Origin: an uncultured euryarchaeote
GTDB taxonomy: Archaea > Thermoplasmatota > Poseidoniia > Poseidoniales > Thalassarchaeaceae
DNA length: 32,500 nt
Assembly (NCBI GenBank): GCA_937876055.1
Contig: CALEIW010000150.1
Span: 1 to 32,500, forward strand
Direction: 5' to 3'
Shown in pieces: positions 17,579 through 25,833 of this stretch. Positions within the stretch are counted from its first letter, which is position 1, and every line of letters begins with the position of its first letter. The position numbers were made by a program, and so were the translations under genes. The notes under the pieces are model-generated. The model was not told where the DNA came from, did not search any database, and saw only the letters and a program-made list of their open reading frames with translations.

Positions 17579-18583
17579 TTATTGGATTACAGGTACTGGC
17601 ACTTCTGAGAGAATCTTCCTCATGATGTGCTGTCCGGTTACGCCACGAATCTTTGATTCTGGCTTAAGTACGATTCTGTGGCTGACAACTTGCAGTGCAA
17701 CAGCCTTGATATCATCTGGAATCACATAGTCACGACCATCGATTGCTGCACTTGCGCGTGCGGTCTTGAATAGTGATTGGCTAGCACGCGGTGAAGCACC
17801 TGTAATCACACGGTGGTCTTCACGAGTACGGTGGACTAATTCTACGATGTAGGAAAGGATTGCAGTATCAACATGCACTGTCTCAAGGGCCTTCTGCATG
17901 GCTACAACTTTCTTTGGGGAGGTGATTGTCTCTATGTCGTGGTCATCTTTACCGCGAAGTTTTCTGCGTTGAAGGATAGATTTCTCTTCCTGACGATCTG
18001 GGTAACCCATTGACATCTTCATCATGAATCGGTCCATTTGTGCTTCAGGAAGTGGGTATGTTCCTTCTTGCTCGATTGGGTTTTGTGTTGCCATTGTGAT
18101 GAAAGGTGCAGGTAATTTGTGGGTAATACCCTCAATGGTAACCTGCTTTTCTTCCATAGCCTCTAACAAAGCGGCCTGAGTCTTTGGAGGCGCACGGTTA
18201 ATTTCGTCAGCGAGAAGAACGTTGGTGAATAGTGGACCTGGGCGGAGTTTGAACTCTCCAGCCTGTTGGTCATACATGTATGTCCCCATGATATCTGCTG
18301 GCAGCAAATCGGGAGTAAACTGAACACGCTTGAATTTACAACCCAGAGCGGTTGCGAAAGTGTTCGCCATCAATGTCTTTGCCAGACCCGGATAATCCTC
18401 AATTAGCATGTTTGCATTTGATAGAATTCCAATGCTTACCTTTCGTAGGTTTTCTTGCTTTCCAATGATAACTTTCGCCACTTCTCCCATCAGACCATTG
18501 GAGATCTGTGATACGGTTTGGATAAGTTCTCGGGACTTAGGGTCACTTGCAGCCATTGTCATCTGAGACACCTGAATATTCAT
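17579..18583 (-). CDS. MoxR-family AAA+ ATPase
   Basis: AAA+ ATPase of the MoxR group, 334 residues. The P-loop is EDYPGLAKTL (the variant with Ala before Lys-Thr seen in this group), Walker B is LLADEINRAPPKTQAALLEAMEE, and the sensor region is ATQNPIEQEGTYPLPEAQMDRF. The C-terminal lid includes VITGASPRASQSL. MoxR proteins act as chaperones that insert cofactors or activate complexes, usually with a DUF58 and a von Willebrand A protein encoded next door. Neither is visible here, so it is an orphan. The start is ATG 18583; ATG 18562, with GGTG before it, is an alternative. A 6-bp inverted repeat TAAGCG/CGCTTA (18604-18630) lies just upstream. Confidence 0.94.
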   Translation of the reverse strand: MNIQVSQMTMAASDPKSRELIQTVSQISNGLMGEVAKVIIGKQENLRKVSIGILSNANMLIEDYPGLAKTLMANTFATALGCKFKRVQFTPDLLPADIMGTYMYDQQAGEFKLRPGPLFTNVLLADEINRAPPKTQAALLEAMEEKQVTIEGITHKLPAPFITMATQNPIEQEGTYPLPEAQMDRFMMKMSMGYPDRQEEKSILQRRKLRGKDDHDIETITSPKKVVAMQKALETVHVDTAILSYIVELVHRTREDHRVITGASPRASQSLFKTARASAAIDGRDYVIPDDIKAVALQVVSHRIVLKPESKIRGVTGQHIMRKILSEVPVPVIQ

Positions 18584-18644
18584 CCTGCTAAATTTTTGAT
18601 ACTTAAGCGCTGGGTGTCTATGAACGCTTAGTGATTCAAACCCT

Positions 18645-20423
18645 TTAGAGACCCCAGAAATGCGAATCTTTACGATGAATCGCAGTTAATTCCTCTAGCA
18701 CTTCTAATTCTGCACTTGTTAAGTCCATCTTTCTCAACTTCTTTGCGTGTGATTCTGGTATGTCCACCAAGAGCACATCATCCTCGTCTATTTGCCTTCC
18801 AACAGTGACTCCATCGATGGCAACGGCGACCTCTGAGCCTTGCTTTGCTTCCTTCATAGAATCTTGACCAGATCGTATGGATTTGATTTGCCCAACGCGT
18901 TCACCATTTTTCAATAAGCGTTGACCAACGTGAATTCTTCCAGCAAGCACTCTAACTCCGACTACTGCAGGTTTTGAGACACGGAATGTGTGATCTGGAA
19001 GTAATAGAATTCGACCTGGATATACGACTTTTTCGCGACTAGCTTCTTCAAGTTCGCGAGTACGTTGTTCGACCCATTCTTCTCGCTCTTCGAGAATGTG
19101 GTAAATGATGTCTGAACCGAGATATTTGACTCCATTTTCTGAGTTTTCAATCTCTTCTTCTGCATCCGGTAGAATTTCTGTAGCGAATGCTAGAATGATT
19201 CTATGAAGTGGATCGTTAGAGTTCTCTGCAGATCTAACATCACGGCGATTTACCTTACCGATGCTGGCGTGGCGAATTGGCACCTCTACTGCTCGCAACT
19301 CCTTGGCAAGAGCCTCTAGGCCACCAACTGTATCGGCCTTGATGGTAACGCCTTCTTCGTCCAATTCAACTGAAAGGTTGGCTTCTGCATCAGCTTGTGA
19401 AATGGCTTCTTGGCGTTCAGCATCATTTGATACAACCCTAAGGGTAGTTCCCGCGAGAACACCGTCTAAATCCGGAGCCGAGATTTTCAGACCTGAAGCT
19501 GCGTGTGCTGCTTCTGTGTCGTCCCATCGATTACCCGCGTCTCGCATTTCTGACATTCCACGCGGCGCAAACATTCCACGCACGTGTGTGGATACTCCAC
19601 CTTCGTCTGTAACGAGAACGATTTCGTCGCCTTTCTTGACCGATCCACGATAGAGGATAACATCGAGAGTCTTTCCGAGTCCTCTCTCTTCTTTCATTTC
19701 TAAAACGGTGCCTTCACCAGCACCTTCGATGTCGGTTAATTTGTCTTCCAAATATCGTTCCGCAAGACCGATTACGACGGCTAATAGATCTTGGATACCT
19801 TCCCCCTCACGAGCTGAAATAGGAACAAGGGCGATTTCTTGGGTGAAATCCTTGACTTTGGAGTACATTTCTATGTTGAATCCATGTTCCGCAAACTTAC
19901 CGACTAAATCCCAGTACCTCTGCTCAAACAAGGCTTGAGCATCTTTTGTTTGTTCTCTAACTGCCTGGGCCATTGAGCGTCCGTGAACCGAATCCCATCC
20001 ATGGATTCGGTCGACTTTGTTTGCAGCGATTACGAAAGGTGTCTTTGCTTGCTTTAGGATTCGTATAGATTCGATAGTTTGAGGTCGGACACCTTCCATC
20101 ACATCGACCATTAAGATAGCAATATCCGCTAGAGCGCCACCTCGCGAGCGAAGCGTGGAGAATGAATGATGTCCTGGTGTATCTATGAAAAGTAAGCCAG
20201 GGGAATCAAACGACTTGTCACCAAGAAGAGGTCCACACAATTCGTTTAGGAGGTTTGCTGGGACTTCTGTTGCACCGATGTGTTGAGTGATTCCACCAGC
20301 CTCTCTATCCATTACACTGGCTTGTCGGCCAGACCCCAACCCTCGAATGTGATCTAGAAGCGAGGTTTTACCGTGATCTACATGCCCTAAAACAGAGACA
20401 ATTGGTTGGCGGCGTCCGGACAT
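18645..20423 (-). CDS. infB: Translation initiation factor IF-2 (aIF5B)
   Basis: Archaeal/eukaryotic-type IF2 GTPase that helps join ribosomal subunits and place initiator tRNA, 592 residues, the short archaeal length without the bacterial N-terminal extension. GTPase motifs: LGHVDHGKTSLLDHI, AGGITQHIGA, IDTPGHHSF and AANKVDRI. Domain II (MKEERGLGKTLDVILYRG) and the C-terminal region (VVYPGRILLLPDHTFRVSKPAVVGVRV) follow. I chose ATG 20423, which has GAGGTG six bases before it; a GTG at 20432 overlaps that motif. It lies 40 bp downstream of ndk, the standard archaeal order. Confidence 0.97.
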   Translation of the reverse strand: MSGRRQPIVSVLGHVDHGKTSLLDHIRGLGSGRQASVMDREAGGITQHIGATEVPANLLNELCGPLLGDKSFDSPGLLFIDTPGHHSFSTLRSRGGALADIAILMVDVMEGVRPQTIESIRILKQAKTPFVIAANKVDRIHGWDSVHGRSMAQAVREQTKDAQALFEQRYWDLVGKFAEHGFNIEMYSKVKDFTQEIALVPISAREGEGIQDLLAVVIGLAERYLEDKLTDIEGAGEGTVLEMKEERGLGKTLDVILYRGSVKKGDEIVLVTDEGGVSTHVRGMFAPRGMSEMRDAGNRWDDTEAAHAASGLKISAPDLDGVLAGTTLRVVSNDAERQEAISQADAEANLSVELDEEGVTIKADTVGGLEALAKELRAVEVPIRHASIGKVNRRDVRSAENSNDPLHRIILAFATEILPDAEEEIENSENGVKYLGSDIIYHILEEREEWVEQRTRELEEASREKVVYPGRILLLPDHTFRVSKPAVVGVRVLAGRIHVGQRLLKNGERVGQIKSIRSGQDSMKEAKQGSEVAVAIDGVTVGRQIDEDDVLLVDIPESHAKKLRKMDLTSAELEVLEELTAIHRKDSHFWGL

Positions 20424-20463
20424 ATCAAACACCTCATGCTCAATCCTCTTTCAAGTCGTAATT

Positions 20464-20916
20464 TCACTCGTAAATCTGGCTCTCTGCATCACGAGTCCAC
20501 TCGATGACACCTTCTGGGAACCATAGTCCCAATTCGAATGCAGCGGTGTCTTCACCGTCTGAGCCGTGGATTATGTTGTGACCAATATCCATTGCGAAAT
20601 CTCCGCGAATGGTTCCCGGAGCAGCCTCGCGCCCATTGGTTGGTCCGATGATGTTTCTAGCCACCGAAATGGCATCGACACCAGTCCAAGCCATAGCGAC
20701 TACTGGACCAGATGTGATGAATTCGATTAGACCGGAGTAAAATGGGCGCTCGGAGTGAACTGCATAATGACTCTCAGCAAGCTCCAGAGAAGGTGTTATT
20801 TGACGTAGAGCAACAAGGCGCAGTCCCTTGTTTTCGAAGCGTTGGATGATGTTTCCAACTAGGCCTCTTTGTACTCCATCTGGCTTTACCATTACGAACG
20901 TCGTCTGCATTCCCAT
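20464..20916 (-). CDS. ndk: Nucleoside diphosphate kinase
   Basis: Transfers the gamma phosphate among NTPs and NDPs through a phospho-histidine. The sequence TTFVMVKPDGVQRGLVGNII at the start, RPFYSGLIEFITSGPVVAM in the middle and the active-site NIIHGSD (His) are diagnostic. The length of about 151 residues from ATG 20916 is normal. The open frame continues to a TTG at 20946, but the extra residues are foreign to the family and cover the GGAGGGGAGGG ribosome-binding region. It is the fourth gene of the archaeal L7Ae-S28e-L24e-NDK-IF2 cluster and is here separated from the first three. Confidence 0.97.
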   Translation of the reverse strand: MGMQTTFVMVKPDGVQRGLVGNIIQRFENKGLRLVALRQITPSLELAESHYAVHSERPFYSGLIEFITSGPVVAMAWTGVDAISVARNIIGPTNGREAAPGTIRGDFAMDIGHNIIHGSDGEDTAAFELGLWFPEGVIEWTRDAESQIYE

Positions 20917-21016
20917 GGTGCGGGCGACCCTCCCCTCCTTTTTCAATCAAACTCGTTCGGAAAATTCAGACGATTGATAGACTAACTCAAGAAGGGTTTC
21001 CTTATCGCAAGCCTAG

Positions 21017-23041
21017 ATGGGAGAGGACTGCTGTGACCACGACCATGGCCCAGAGGGCCATGTGCATGTAGGTGCTAATGTCACGAAAGCCCCTGTATTG
21101 GAGGCAGAATTAGTCCTAGAAGACGATTCTCCCGAAATTCCTTCTAGCGAGATTCCCCCAGTTGGAGAGGTCATCGGGGAATTACTAGATTCAGCAGGAA
21201 TAGACAAGCGAGGCTTAGCACTCGCCGCGGGTGCATTAGCAGTTGTTGGTATTCTCTTAGCAGTAATACTTCAATCCGTAATTTTCGATGAAATTGTTGA
21301 CGAGGTTAAGCAAGAACTCGGAATATACGAGAGGGTTCCGGTATGGGAACGAAGTGAGTGGCCATACATTACAGACCAACCATATTCCTTCGTAATGGAG
21401 TTTGGTCCATACAGTTTGAAGGAAACCGAGAATGATTGGAACTCCAGCCATCACTTCGTTGAATTTGATTTACCTCTCTCAGAAGGAGGTGCTGCTCCGA
21501 ATGGCAAGGTCAGCCTCGGACTTTGGCTTCCGGATGTTCCGGAAGGAGTCAAAGTACCAGTAATCGCAGAGTTCGGTCCTTATTTCGATGAAGCTTCGGT
21601 TCAAACTGGTCCGGTTGAACAACCAGGAACATGGCTCGGTAGTATGATAATTGATCAGATATTACCCCATGGTTATGCATTTGCTCAAGTTTCTGTGATG
21701 GGTACAGGCCGTTCAAATCACTGTATGGATTTGATGGGTAATGCTGAGCAACTAGGAGTTGATGCAGCGGTCACTTGGCTTGGCACGCAGGATTGGTCGA
21801 ATGGACGCGTCGCCATGATTGGAAAGTCATACGATGGCTCAACCCCTTGGCAAGCGGCAACATTCGGTAATGAGCACCTTGCGACAATTGTTCCAATCTC
21901 AGGGCTCATTGGTGTCATGGAGTTAATGTGGAAGAATGGTTCCTCTGAAGCCCGAGCTCCAATAATGCACAATGGAGTATATGGCTCGTATGGAATTGAT
22001 GGAGATACAGAAGATATTGGCAATATGTGTCCCGATTACATCATCGGTCCGGGAACCGGCGTGGCTGCTTGGATGTGGGGTGGTGAAGCAGCGGGAACAT
22101 ATTGGAAGGAACGATATTTCCTAGACCGAGTTTTAGCTAATTACGAAGGTTCAGTCTACTTAATCCAAGGGATGCATGACTGGAATGTCGACCCACACAT
22201 GGCGGTTCCAGTAATCAATCAGCTCAAAGATGCGGGAATCGAAGCCAAAGGCCTGTTTGGACAATGGGATCATGATTATCCCGACCGACCCGATTACCAC
22301 TTCGATAGGTCGGGAGAAGGTCGAGGCCGTGAGGGGTACCCTCAAATGACTCGATTTGATTGGATGCAAGACCTTCTAGAATGGTTTGATTACTATCTCT
22401 TAGACAAGGGAGAGAAACCTGGTCTATGGGTTGAAATTCAAACTAACCAAGGACAGTGGCGTCTAGAGGATCGATATCCACCAGAAGGAATGACAACCCT
22501 TGCCCTTGACCTAGGTGGTGGTCTGATGAATGTTGCAGGCACTACTACGATTCTTCCAAACGGAGCCACAGGACCTGTCTATGAGACCGAACCTTTGGAA
22601 GAAGACATCTGGATTGCTGGACTTCCAAGACTCCATATCGATGTAACTACGGCAACTGTTGGAGGACAAATTTACGCATTACTAGAAGACTGTAATGAGA
22701 ATGGCTCATGTATCCATATTGGTCATGCAATCATGGACCTGCGCTACCACGAAGGTGGCACAGATGAGCAAACATGGTTGCCAATAATTGAGACAATCAA
22801 CGCCAAGATGGAATTTTTCACATTGGATGCTCAAATCTCCGCTGGTCACACGATAAAACTCAGTCTAGCCAGCACTGGAGAGGATTATCTTCCGGCCTCT
22901 ACTAGTTCTGTTGTAACCATTCAAGAGGGGGCCGGTTCAAATCTTCTGCTAGATTTAATCGACCCTAGTGAAAAGATTCTATTTGATCCGCCAAAGTGTA
23001 CACACACTGCTTGTACTGATTGGACCAATCAAACAATCTGA
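21017..23041 (+). CDS. Membrane-anchored S15/CocE-like alpha/beta hydrolase
   Basis: A 674-residue protein. Residues 1-20 are rich in Cys and His (CCDHDHGPEGHVHVG) and could bind metal. An acidic linker leads to one membrane helix (about 66-90). The rest is an X-Pro dipeptidyl-peptidase (S15)/CocE-type hydrolase. The catalytic triad can be placed: Ser271 in GKSYDG, Asp388 in MHDWN and His419 in FGQWDHDYP. The C-terminal part (from about 470) fits the beta-sandwich X-Pro dipeptidyl-peptidase C-terminal domain. With the head inside, the enzyme would sit outside the cell. Substrate may be proline-containing peptides or esters and cannot be told from sequence. The gene lies on the opposite strand inside the ribosomal cluster. 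Confidence 0.87.
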   Translation: MGEDCCDHDHGPEGHVHVGANVTKAPVLEAELVLEDDSPEIPSSEIPPVGEVIGELLDSAGIDKRGLALAAGALAVVGILLAVILQSVIFDEIVDEVKQELGIYERVPVWERSEWPYITDQPYSFVMEFGPYSLKETENDWNSSHHFVEFDLPLSEGGAAPNGKVSLGLWLPDVPEGVKVPVIAEFGPYFDEASVQTGPVEQPGTWLGSMIIDQILPHGYAFAQVSVMGTGRSNHCMDLMGNAEQLGVDAAVTWLGTQDWSNGRVAMIGKSYDGSTPWQAATFGNEHLATIVPISGLIGVMELMWKNGSSEARAPIMHNGVYGSYGIDGDTEDIGNMCPDYIIGPGTGVAAWMWGGEAAGTYWKERYFLDRVLANYEGSVYLIQGMHDWNVDPHMAVPVINQLKDAGIEAKGLFGQWDHDYPDRPDYHFDRSGEGRGREGYPQMTRFDWMQDLLEWFDYYLLDKGEKPGLWVEIQTNQGQWRLEDRYPPEGMTTLALDLGGGLMNVAGTTTILPNGATGPVYETEPLEEDIWIAGLPRLHIDVTTATVGGQIYALLEDCNENGSCIHIGHAIMDLRYHEGGTDEQTWLPIIETINAKMEFFTLDAQISAGHTIKLSLASTGEDYLPASTSSVVTIQEGAGSNLLLDLIDPSEKILFDPPKCTHTACTDWTNQTI

Positions 23042-23045
23042 ATAT

Positions 23046-23237
23046 TCAGTTAGTTTTCTTGACATTGACTGCGTTTGGACCTTTTGGCCCTTCACCAATT
23101 TCGTATTCAACGGTATCGCCGTCATTGATTTCTCCTTCCACCTGACTCTTGTGGACGAAGAGGTCCTCTCCATCTTCTTGCTCTATGAATCCGTAACCCT
23201 TTATTCTGTTGAACCACTTAACTGTACCTTCAGCCAT
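23046..23237 (-). CDS. csp: Cold-shock domain protein
   Basis: A 63-residue single cold-shock domain from ATG 23237: AEGTVKWFNRIKGYGFIEQ (RNP1) and EDLFVHKSQV (RNP2), then the usual GPKGPNAVNV end. It binds single-stranded RNA or DNA and prevents RNA structure at low temperature. Cold-shock proteins are typical of bacteria and occur patchily in cold-living marine archaea, which suggests transfer. The open frame reaches upstream to 23258, but MAEGTVKWF is the standard start. It converges on the S15-type gene (4-bp gap) and lies 66 bp downstream of L24e on the same strand. Confidence 0.95.
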   Translation of the reverse strand: MAEGTVKWFNRIKGYGFIEQEDGEDLFVHKSQVEGEINDGDTVEYEIGEGPKGPNAVNVKKTN

Positions 23238-23303
23238 AATCCACTGCCGGAAAATCATACTACTTGATGTAGAGGGTTAGGAATTCTACCCCAAGGGCAG
23301 TAT

Positions 23304-23495
23304 TTACTTGATTCCGCCTTTTTCGTATCGACGAGTCCACTTTAATCGGCGTGGATTACGCTTGAGATTCAAGTGGTTCTTGCGTGCCTTACTATCCTTG
23401 AACCAAAAGACAGTACCATCGCGCTTGATGAACATCATTCCGGTGCCCGGTTCGATTTCTTCGTGAGTGAAATTACAGACTCTTCGCTCTGGCAT
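23304..23495 (-). CDS. rpl24e: 50S ribosomal protein L24e
   Basis: A 63-residue protein from ATG 23495, preceded by GAGGTGA five bases upstream. PGTGMMFIKRDGTVFWF and the basic tail HLNLKRNPRRLKWTRRY match L24e. The family usually binds zinc through four Cys (CxxC near the start and two after the central strand). Here only the first Cys remains (RVCNFTHEE); the others are replaced in NFTHEE and FKDSKARKN. The protein is probably a zinc-free form. It is the third gene of the L7Ae-S28e-L24e set, with a 10-bp gap after S28e. Confidence 0.93.
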   Translation of the reverse strand: MPERRVCNFTHEEIEPGTGMMFIKRDGTVFWFKDSKARKNHLNLKRNPRRLKWTRRYEKGGIK

Positions 23496-23505
23496 TCCAA
23501 TCACC

Positions 23506-23727
23506 TCATCGAGCACTGAGGCGACGGGCCTCACGGCCTGTATCCTTCAGCATCAGAATATCGCCGATCCTTACTGGACCGACTACGTTACGAGTAATTA
23601 TGCGACCAACGTCGCGCGGGTTAGGTGCATCATTTACGCGCACCTTGACTTGTGTAGCCTCACCGGTCATACCGGTGCGGCCAACAATTTCAACGACCTC
23701 TGCGGGCCATGCTTCGACTTCTGCCAT
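23506..23727 (-). CDS. rps28e: 30S ribosomal protein S28e
   Basis: A 73-residue protein. PAEVVEIVGRTGMTGEATQV, then VGRIITRNVVGPVRIGDIL and the ending EARRL are diagnostic for this OB-fold subunit of the small ribosome. It sits 33 bp downstream of L7Ae and 10 bp upstream of L24e, the normal archaeal order, and should share their promoter. Confidence 0.97.
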   Translation of the reverse strand: MAEVEAWPAEVVEIVGRTGMTGEATQVKVRVNDAPNPRDVGRIITRNVVGPVRIGDILMLKDTGREARRLSAR

Positions 23728-23760
23728 TTGACTTCCTCCGTTATTTCCGATTCAGTTACT

Positions 23761-24141
23761 TCAGGCAGACAGAGTCTCGAAGTGTCCTTTGACTTCATTG
23801 AAGCGCTCAGCGCCATCCTTGCTAACGTCCATGACTGCTATTGCAGCTGTACGGGTACCTGTTGGCATTCCAGCAGCCTCAGCCAAATAGGCTTGGTCTT
23901 CTACGTAGATGAATGGGATTTCCTTTTCTTTGCAAATCATTGGGATGTGTGCTAAAAGTTCACCAGGGTTGACGTTTTCTGCCATAACTACCATCTGCGC
24001 TGTTCCGCGCTCGGCAGCCTTGGTTACTTCGTTAGCACCTCTCTTTAGTGCGCCGCGTCCGTCCTTTCCTAGGGCCTTTACCATCTCGTAGACTTGCTCT
24101 TGCACGTCTTGTGGGGTCTCATATGCTATGTGTACACTCAT
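23761..24141 (-). CDS. rpl7ae: 50S ribosomal protein L7Ae
   Basis: A 126-residue K-turn-binding protein that serves the large ribosomal subunit and, in archaea, box C/D and H/ACA guide RNPs and RNase P. GRGALKRGANEVTKAAERG contains the RNA-binding motif, followed by VVMAENVNPGELLAHIPMIC and IPFIYV. ATG 24141 is preceded by GGAGTGA; the frame also has a GTG three codons upstream that overlaps this site. It is the first gene of its cluster. Confidence 0.97.
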   Translation of the reverse strand: MSVHIAYETPQDVQEQVYEMVKALGKDGRGALKRGANEVTKAAERGTAQMVVMAENVNPGELLAHIPMICKEKEIPFIYVEDQAYLAEAAGMPTGTRTAAIAVMDVSKDGAERFNEVKGHFETLSA

Positions 24142-24184
24142 TGGATTCACTCCTCATGTGGGGTAGTCCGGCGCACGGCGTGGC

Positions 24185-24193
24185 TGATATAAA
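24185..24193 (-). promoter_or_regulatory. TATA box for the L7Ae-S28e-L24e operon
   Basis: Read on the minus strand the site is TTTATATCA, a good archaeal box A, about 45 bases before the L7Ae ATG. Initiation about 25 bases downstream would leave a short leader holding the GGAGTGA motif. It is the clearest promoter in the window. Confidence 0.6.
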
Positions 24194-24206
24194 CGCAGCG
24201 GATTAC

Positions 24207-24788
24207 CTACGGTAATTGTTCAACGCTCTCAATCATGGAACGCAAACGCACTGATGAGGGCTTCTTTGGCGGCTCACTGAATCCAAAACAAGCGTTGATT
24301 TCGAAATTTGAGGGATTTCCTAAATCTACTCCATTACATACTGCAGATGCATGTTTGATTTTCGAAAGAGAATAGATACAGTACCATTCCCTTAACCCAT
24401 TACAGGTCAATCCATGTGTACTAGTTCCGAAGAATGCCTTGGCAAACCATTGTTCCACTGTTGAGATAAACCATCTTGGTCTTGGAATGGGCAATCCAAA
24501 TTCCATCCCCCAGCGTAATTTGATATTCAATGGTGGTGCTTTAATTTCGACACTTTTTGATTGCCTAATTACTTCTATTGGGACGATATGAACTTCTTCA
24601 AAATTGTACAAAGCCGAGACGTAGTCTGCGTGTTTTTGGCTTGGAGAAAGTAATACTCGGGCGCCATCCGGTTTAGCCCACATTACATTAGTGAAGGAAC
24701 CTAGTGGTGATTTCTTCCAATCTCCAACTACAATTCTGTCGCCACTGGCGAAACCAGAAGAAGAAATTCTACCCTCAAAGACATCCAT
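24207..24788 (-). CDS. Unknown protein coupled to PRPP synthetase
   Basis: A 193-residue soluble protein with no family I can name. The N-terminal half is beta-rich and contains FASGDRIVVGDWKKSPLG, then FTNVMWAKPDGARVLLSPS, suggesting a compact conserved domain. The C-terminal half has several Cys, Trp and aromatic residues (THGLTCNGLREWYCIYSLS). I have a vague impression of similar hypothetical proteins in Actinobacteria but cannot verify it. The ATG at 24788 follows the prs stop codon by two bases, so the two are very likely cotranscribed and translationally coupled. This suggests, without proving, a link to nucleotide or PRPP metabolism. Confidence 0.78.
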   Translation of the reverse strand: MDVFEGRISSSGFASGDRIVVGDWKKSPLGSFTNVMWAKPDGARVLLSPSQKHADYVSALYNFEEVHIVPIEVIRQSKSVEIKAPPLNIKLRWGMEFGLPIPRPRWFISTVEQWFAKAFFGTSTHGLTCNGLREWYCIYSLSKIKHASAVCNGVDLGNPSNFEINACFGFSEPPKKPSSVRLRSMIESVEQLP

Positions 24789-24790
24789 GA

Positions 24791-25720
24791 TTATCCCATG
24801 AGGTTCTTCAGACCACGAGCGAGAGCGGGAGCTGAACTTACTACAGCCCTTGGGTTTGGAAGAGAATCTGTGCTGTGAACTCCATCAACATGATTGGAGA
24901 GACGAGAAATCGCACCTGCAGTGAACAAACCATGGGTACAGGCGGCATGAACTTCTGTAGCGCCTTGTCTGTGAAGGGCATCACTTGCTCTACAAATTGT
25001 ACCACCAGTACTAATCATATCATCGACAATCGCAACAATCTTTCCGTTTACATCGAGATCTTTGGGTGTGTGTTCAATTGTATGGGCATCGATTCTAGTC
25101 TTCTCGAGATAACTGAAATCCCATCCACCAATTGTCGCTACTTCGGTTGCCCGATCAATAGCTCCCTTGTCAGGGCTTAAGATGAAATCAGGATCGACTT
25201 CTTTAGATAATCTAGCCGCAATCTCTGGCATCGCGCTAACAAACTCAACAGGGACGGATAAATCCTCGAGGATTGCGGGTGCATGAAGGTCGAGAATAGC
25301 GATTCCATCACAACAGCGTGCTAGCATCTCTCCAATAACTCGCGCACTTACAGCCTCACCAGGCGAGAATCTCTTGTCTTGACGAGAGTATCCAAAGTAT
25401 GGTATCGCCAAAAAGATGCCAGGGCCGACATCAGGGAGACTTTGTGGCTCCTCATTCTTGTAATTTGAAAGGTCTCCTGCTCTTACAGAAGCAATAGCCT
25501 CCAATAGTAGGATAGTTTCGAGCACACCTGAGTCTGGATAGGTGTTTGATACTAATACAACAGGCTCGCTACGGACCGATTCTATGGATTTGGATGGTAC
25601 TCTAACATAGCCCTCTCCATCGGGAAATCTTCGAGTGATTAATTCGACATGTTGCATTCCCAATAACGGGGCCAAAGCCTCTGCAATCGCTCGGCCTGAG
25701 GAACCACTCACAACCGGCAT
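24791..25720 (-). CDS. prs: Ribose-phosphate pyrophosphokinase (PRPP synthetase)
   Basis: Makes PRPP from ribose 5-phosphate and ATP for nucleotide, His and Trp synthesis. The 309-residue protein shows ELITRRFPDGEGYVRV near the N terminus, IPYFGYSRQDKRFSPGE (flexible region), ILDLHAPAI, SPDKGAIDRA and the PRPP-binding loop VAIVDDMISTGGTI. Length and motifs agree with archaeal enzymes. The ATG at 25720 begins MPVVSGSSGR. A TATA-like site lies 57 bases upstream. The unknown gene downstream starts two bases after the stop. Confidence 0.95.
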   Translation of the reverse strand: MPVVSGSSGRAIAEALAPLLGMQHVELITRRFPDGEGYVRVPSKSIESVRSEPVVLVSNTYPDSGVLETILLLEAIASVRAGDLSNYKNEEPQSLPDVGPGIFLAIPYFGYSRQDKRFSPGEAVSARVIGEMLARCCDGIAILDLHAPAILEDLSVPVEFVSAMPEIAARLSKEVDPDFILSPDKGAIDRATEVATIGGWDFSYLEKTRIDAHTIEHTPKDLDVNGKIVAIVDDMISTGGTICRASDALHRQGATEVHAACTHGLFTAGAISRLSNHVDGVHSTDSLPNPRAVVSSAPALARGLKNLMG

Positions 25721-25776
25721 GAGTGAACTGCGCGAGTAGCGAGTCCTTCATGACTTCTCCGATTGGCATTCAACAA

Positions 25777-25785
25777 GGAATAAAG
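25777..25785 (-). promoter_or_regulatory. Candidate TATA box for prs
   Basis: CTTTATTCC on the minus strand lies about 60 bases before the prs ATG, leaving a leader of roughly 30 bases. It is AT-rich and suitably placed but departs from the best consensus. Confidence 0.35.
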
Positions 25786-25833
25786 CCAGATGGGCATATT
25801 CAAAATGGGTACGCTTCTCGCGAGTTTGCTCAA

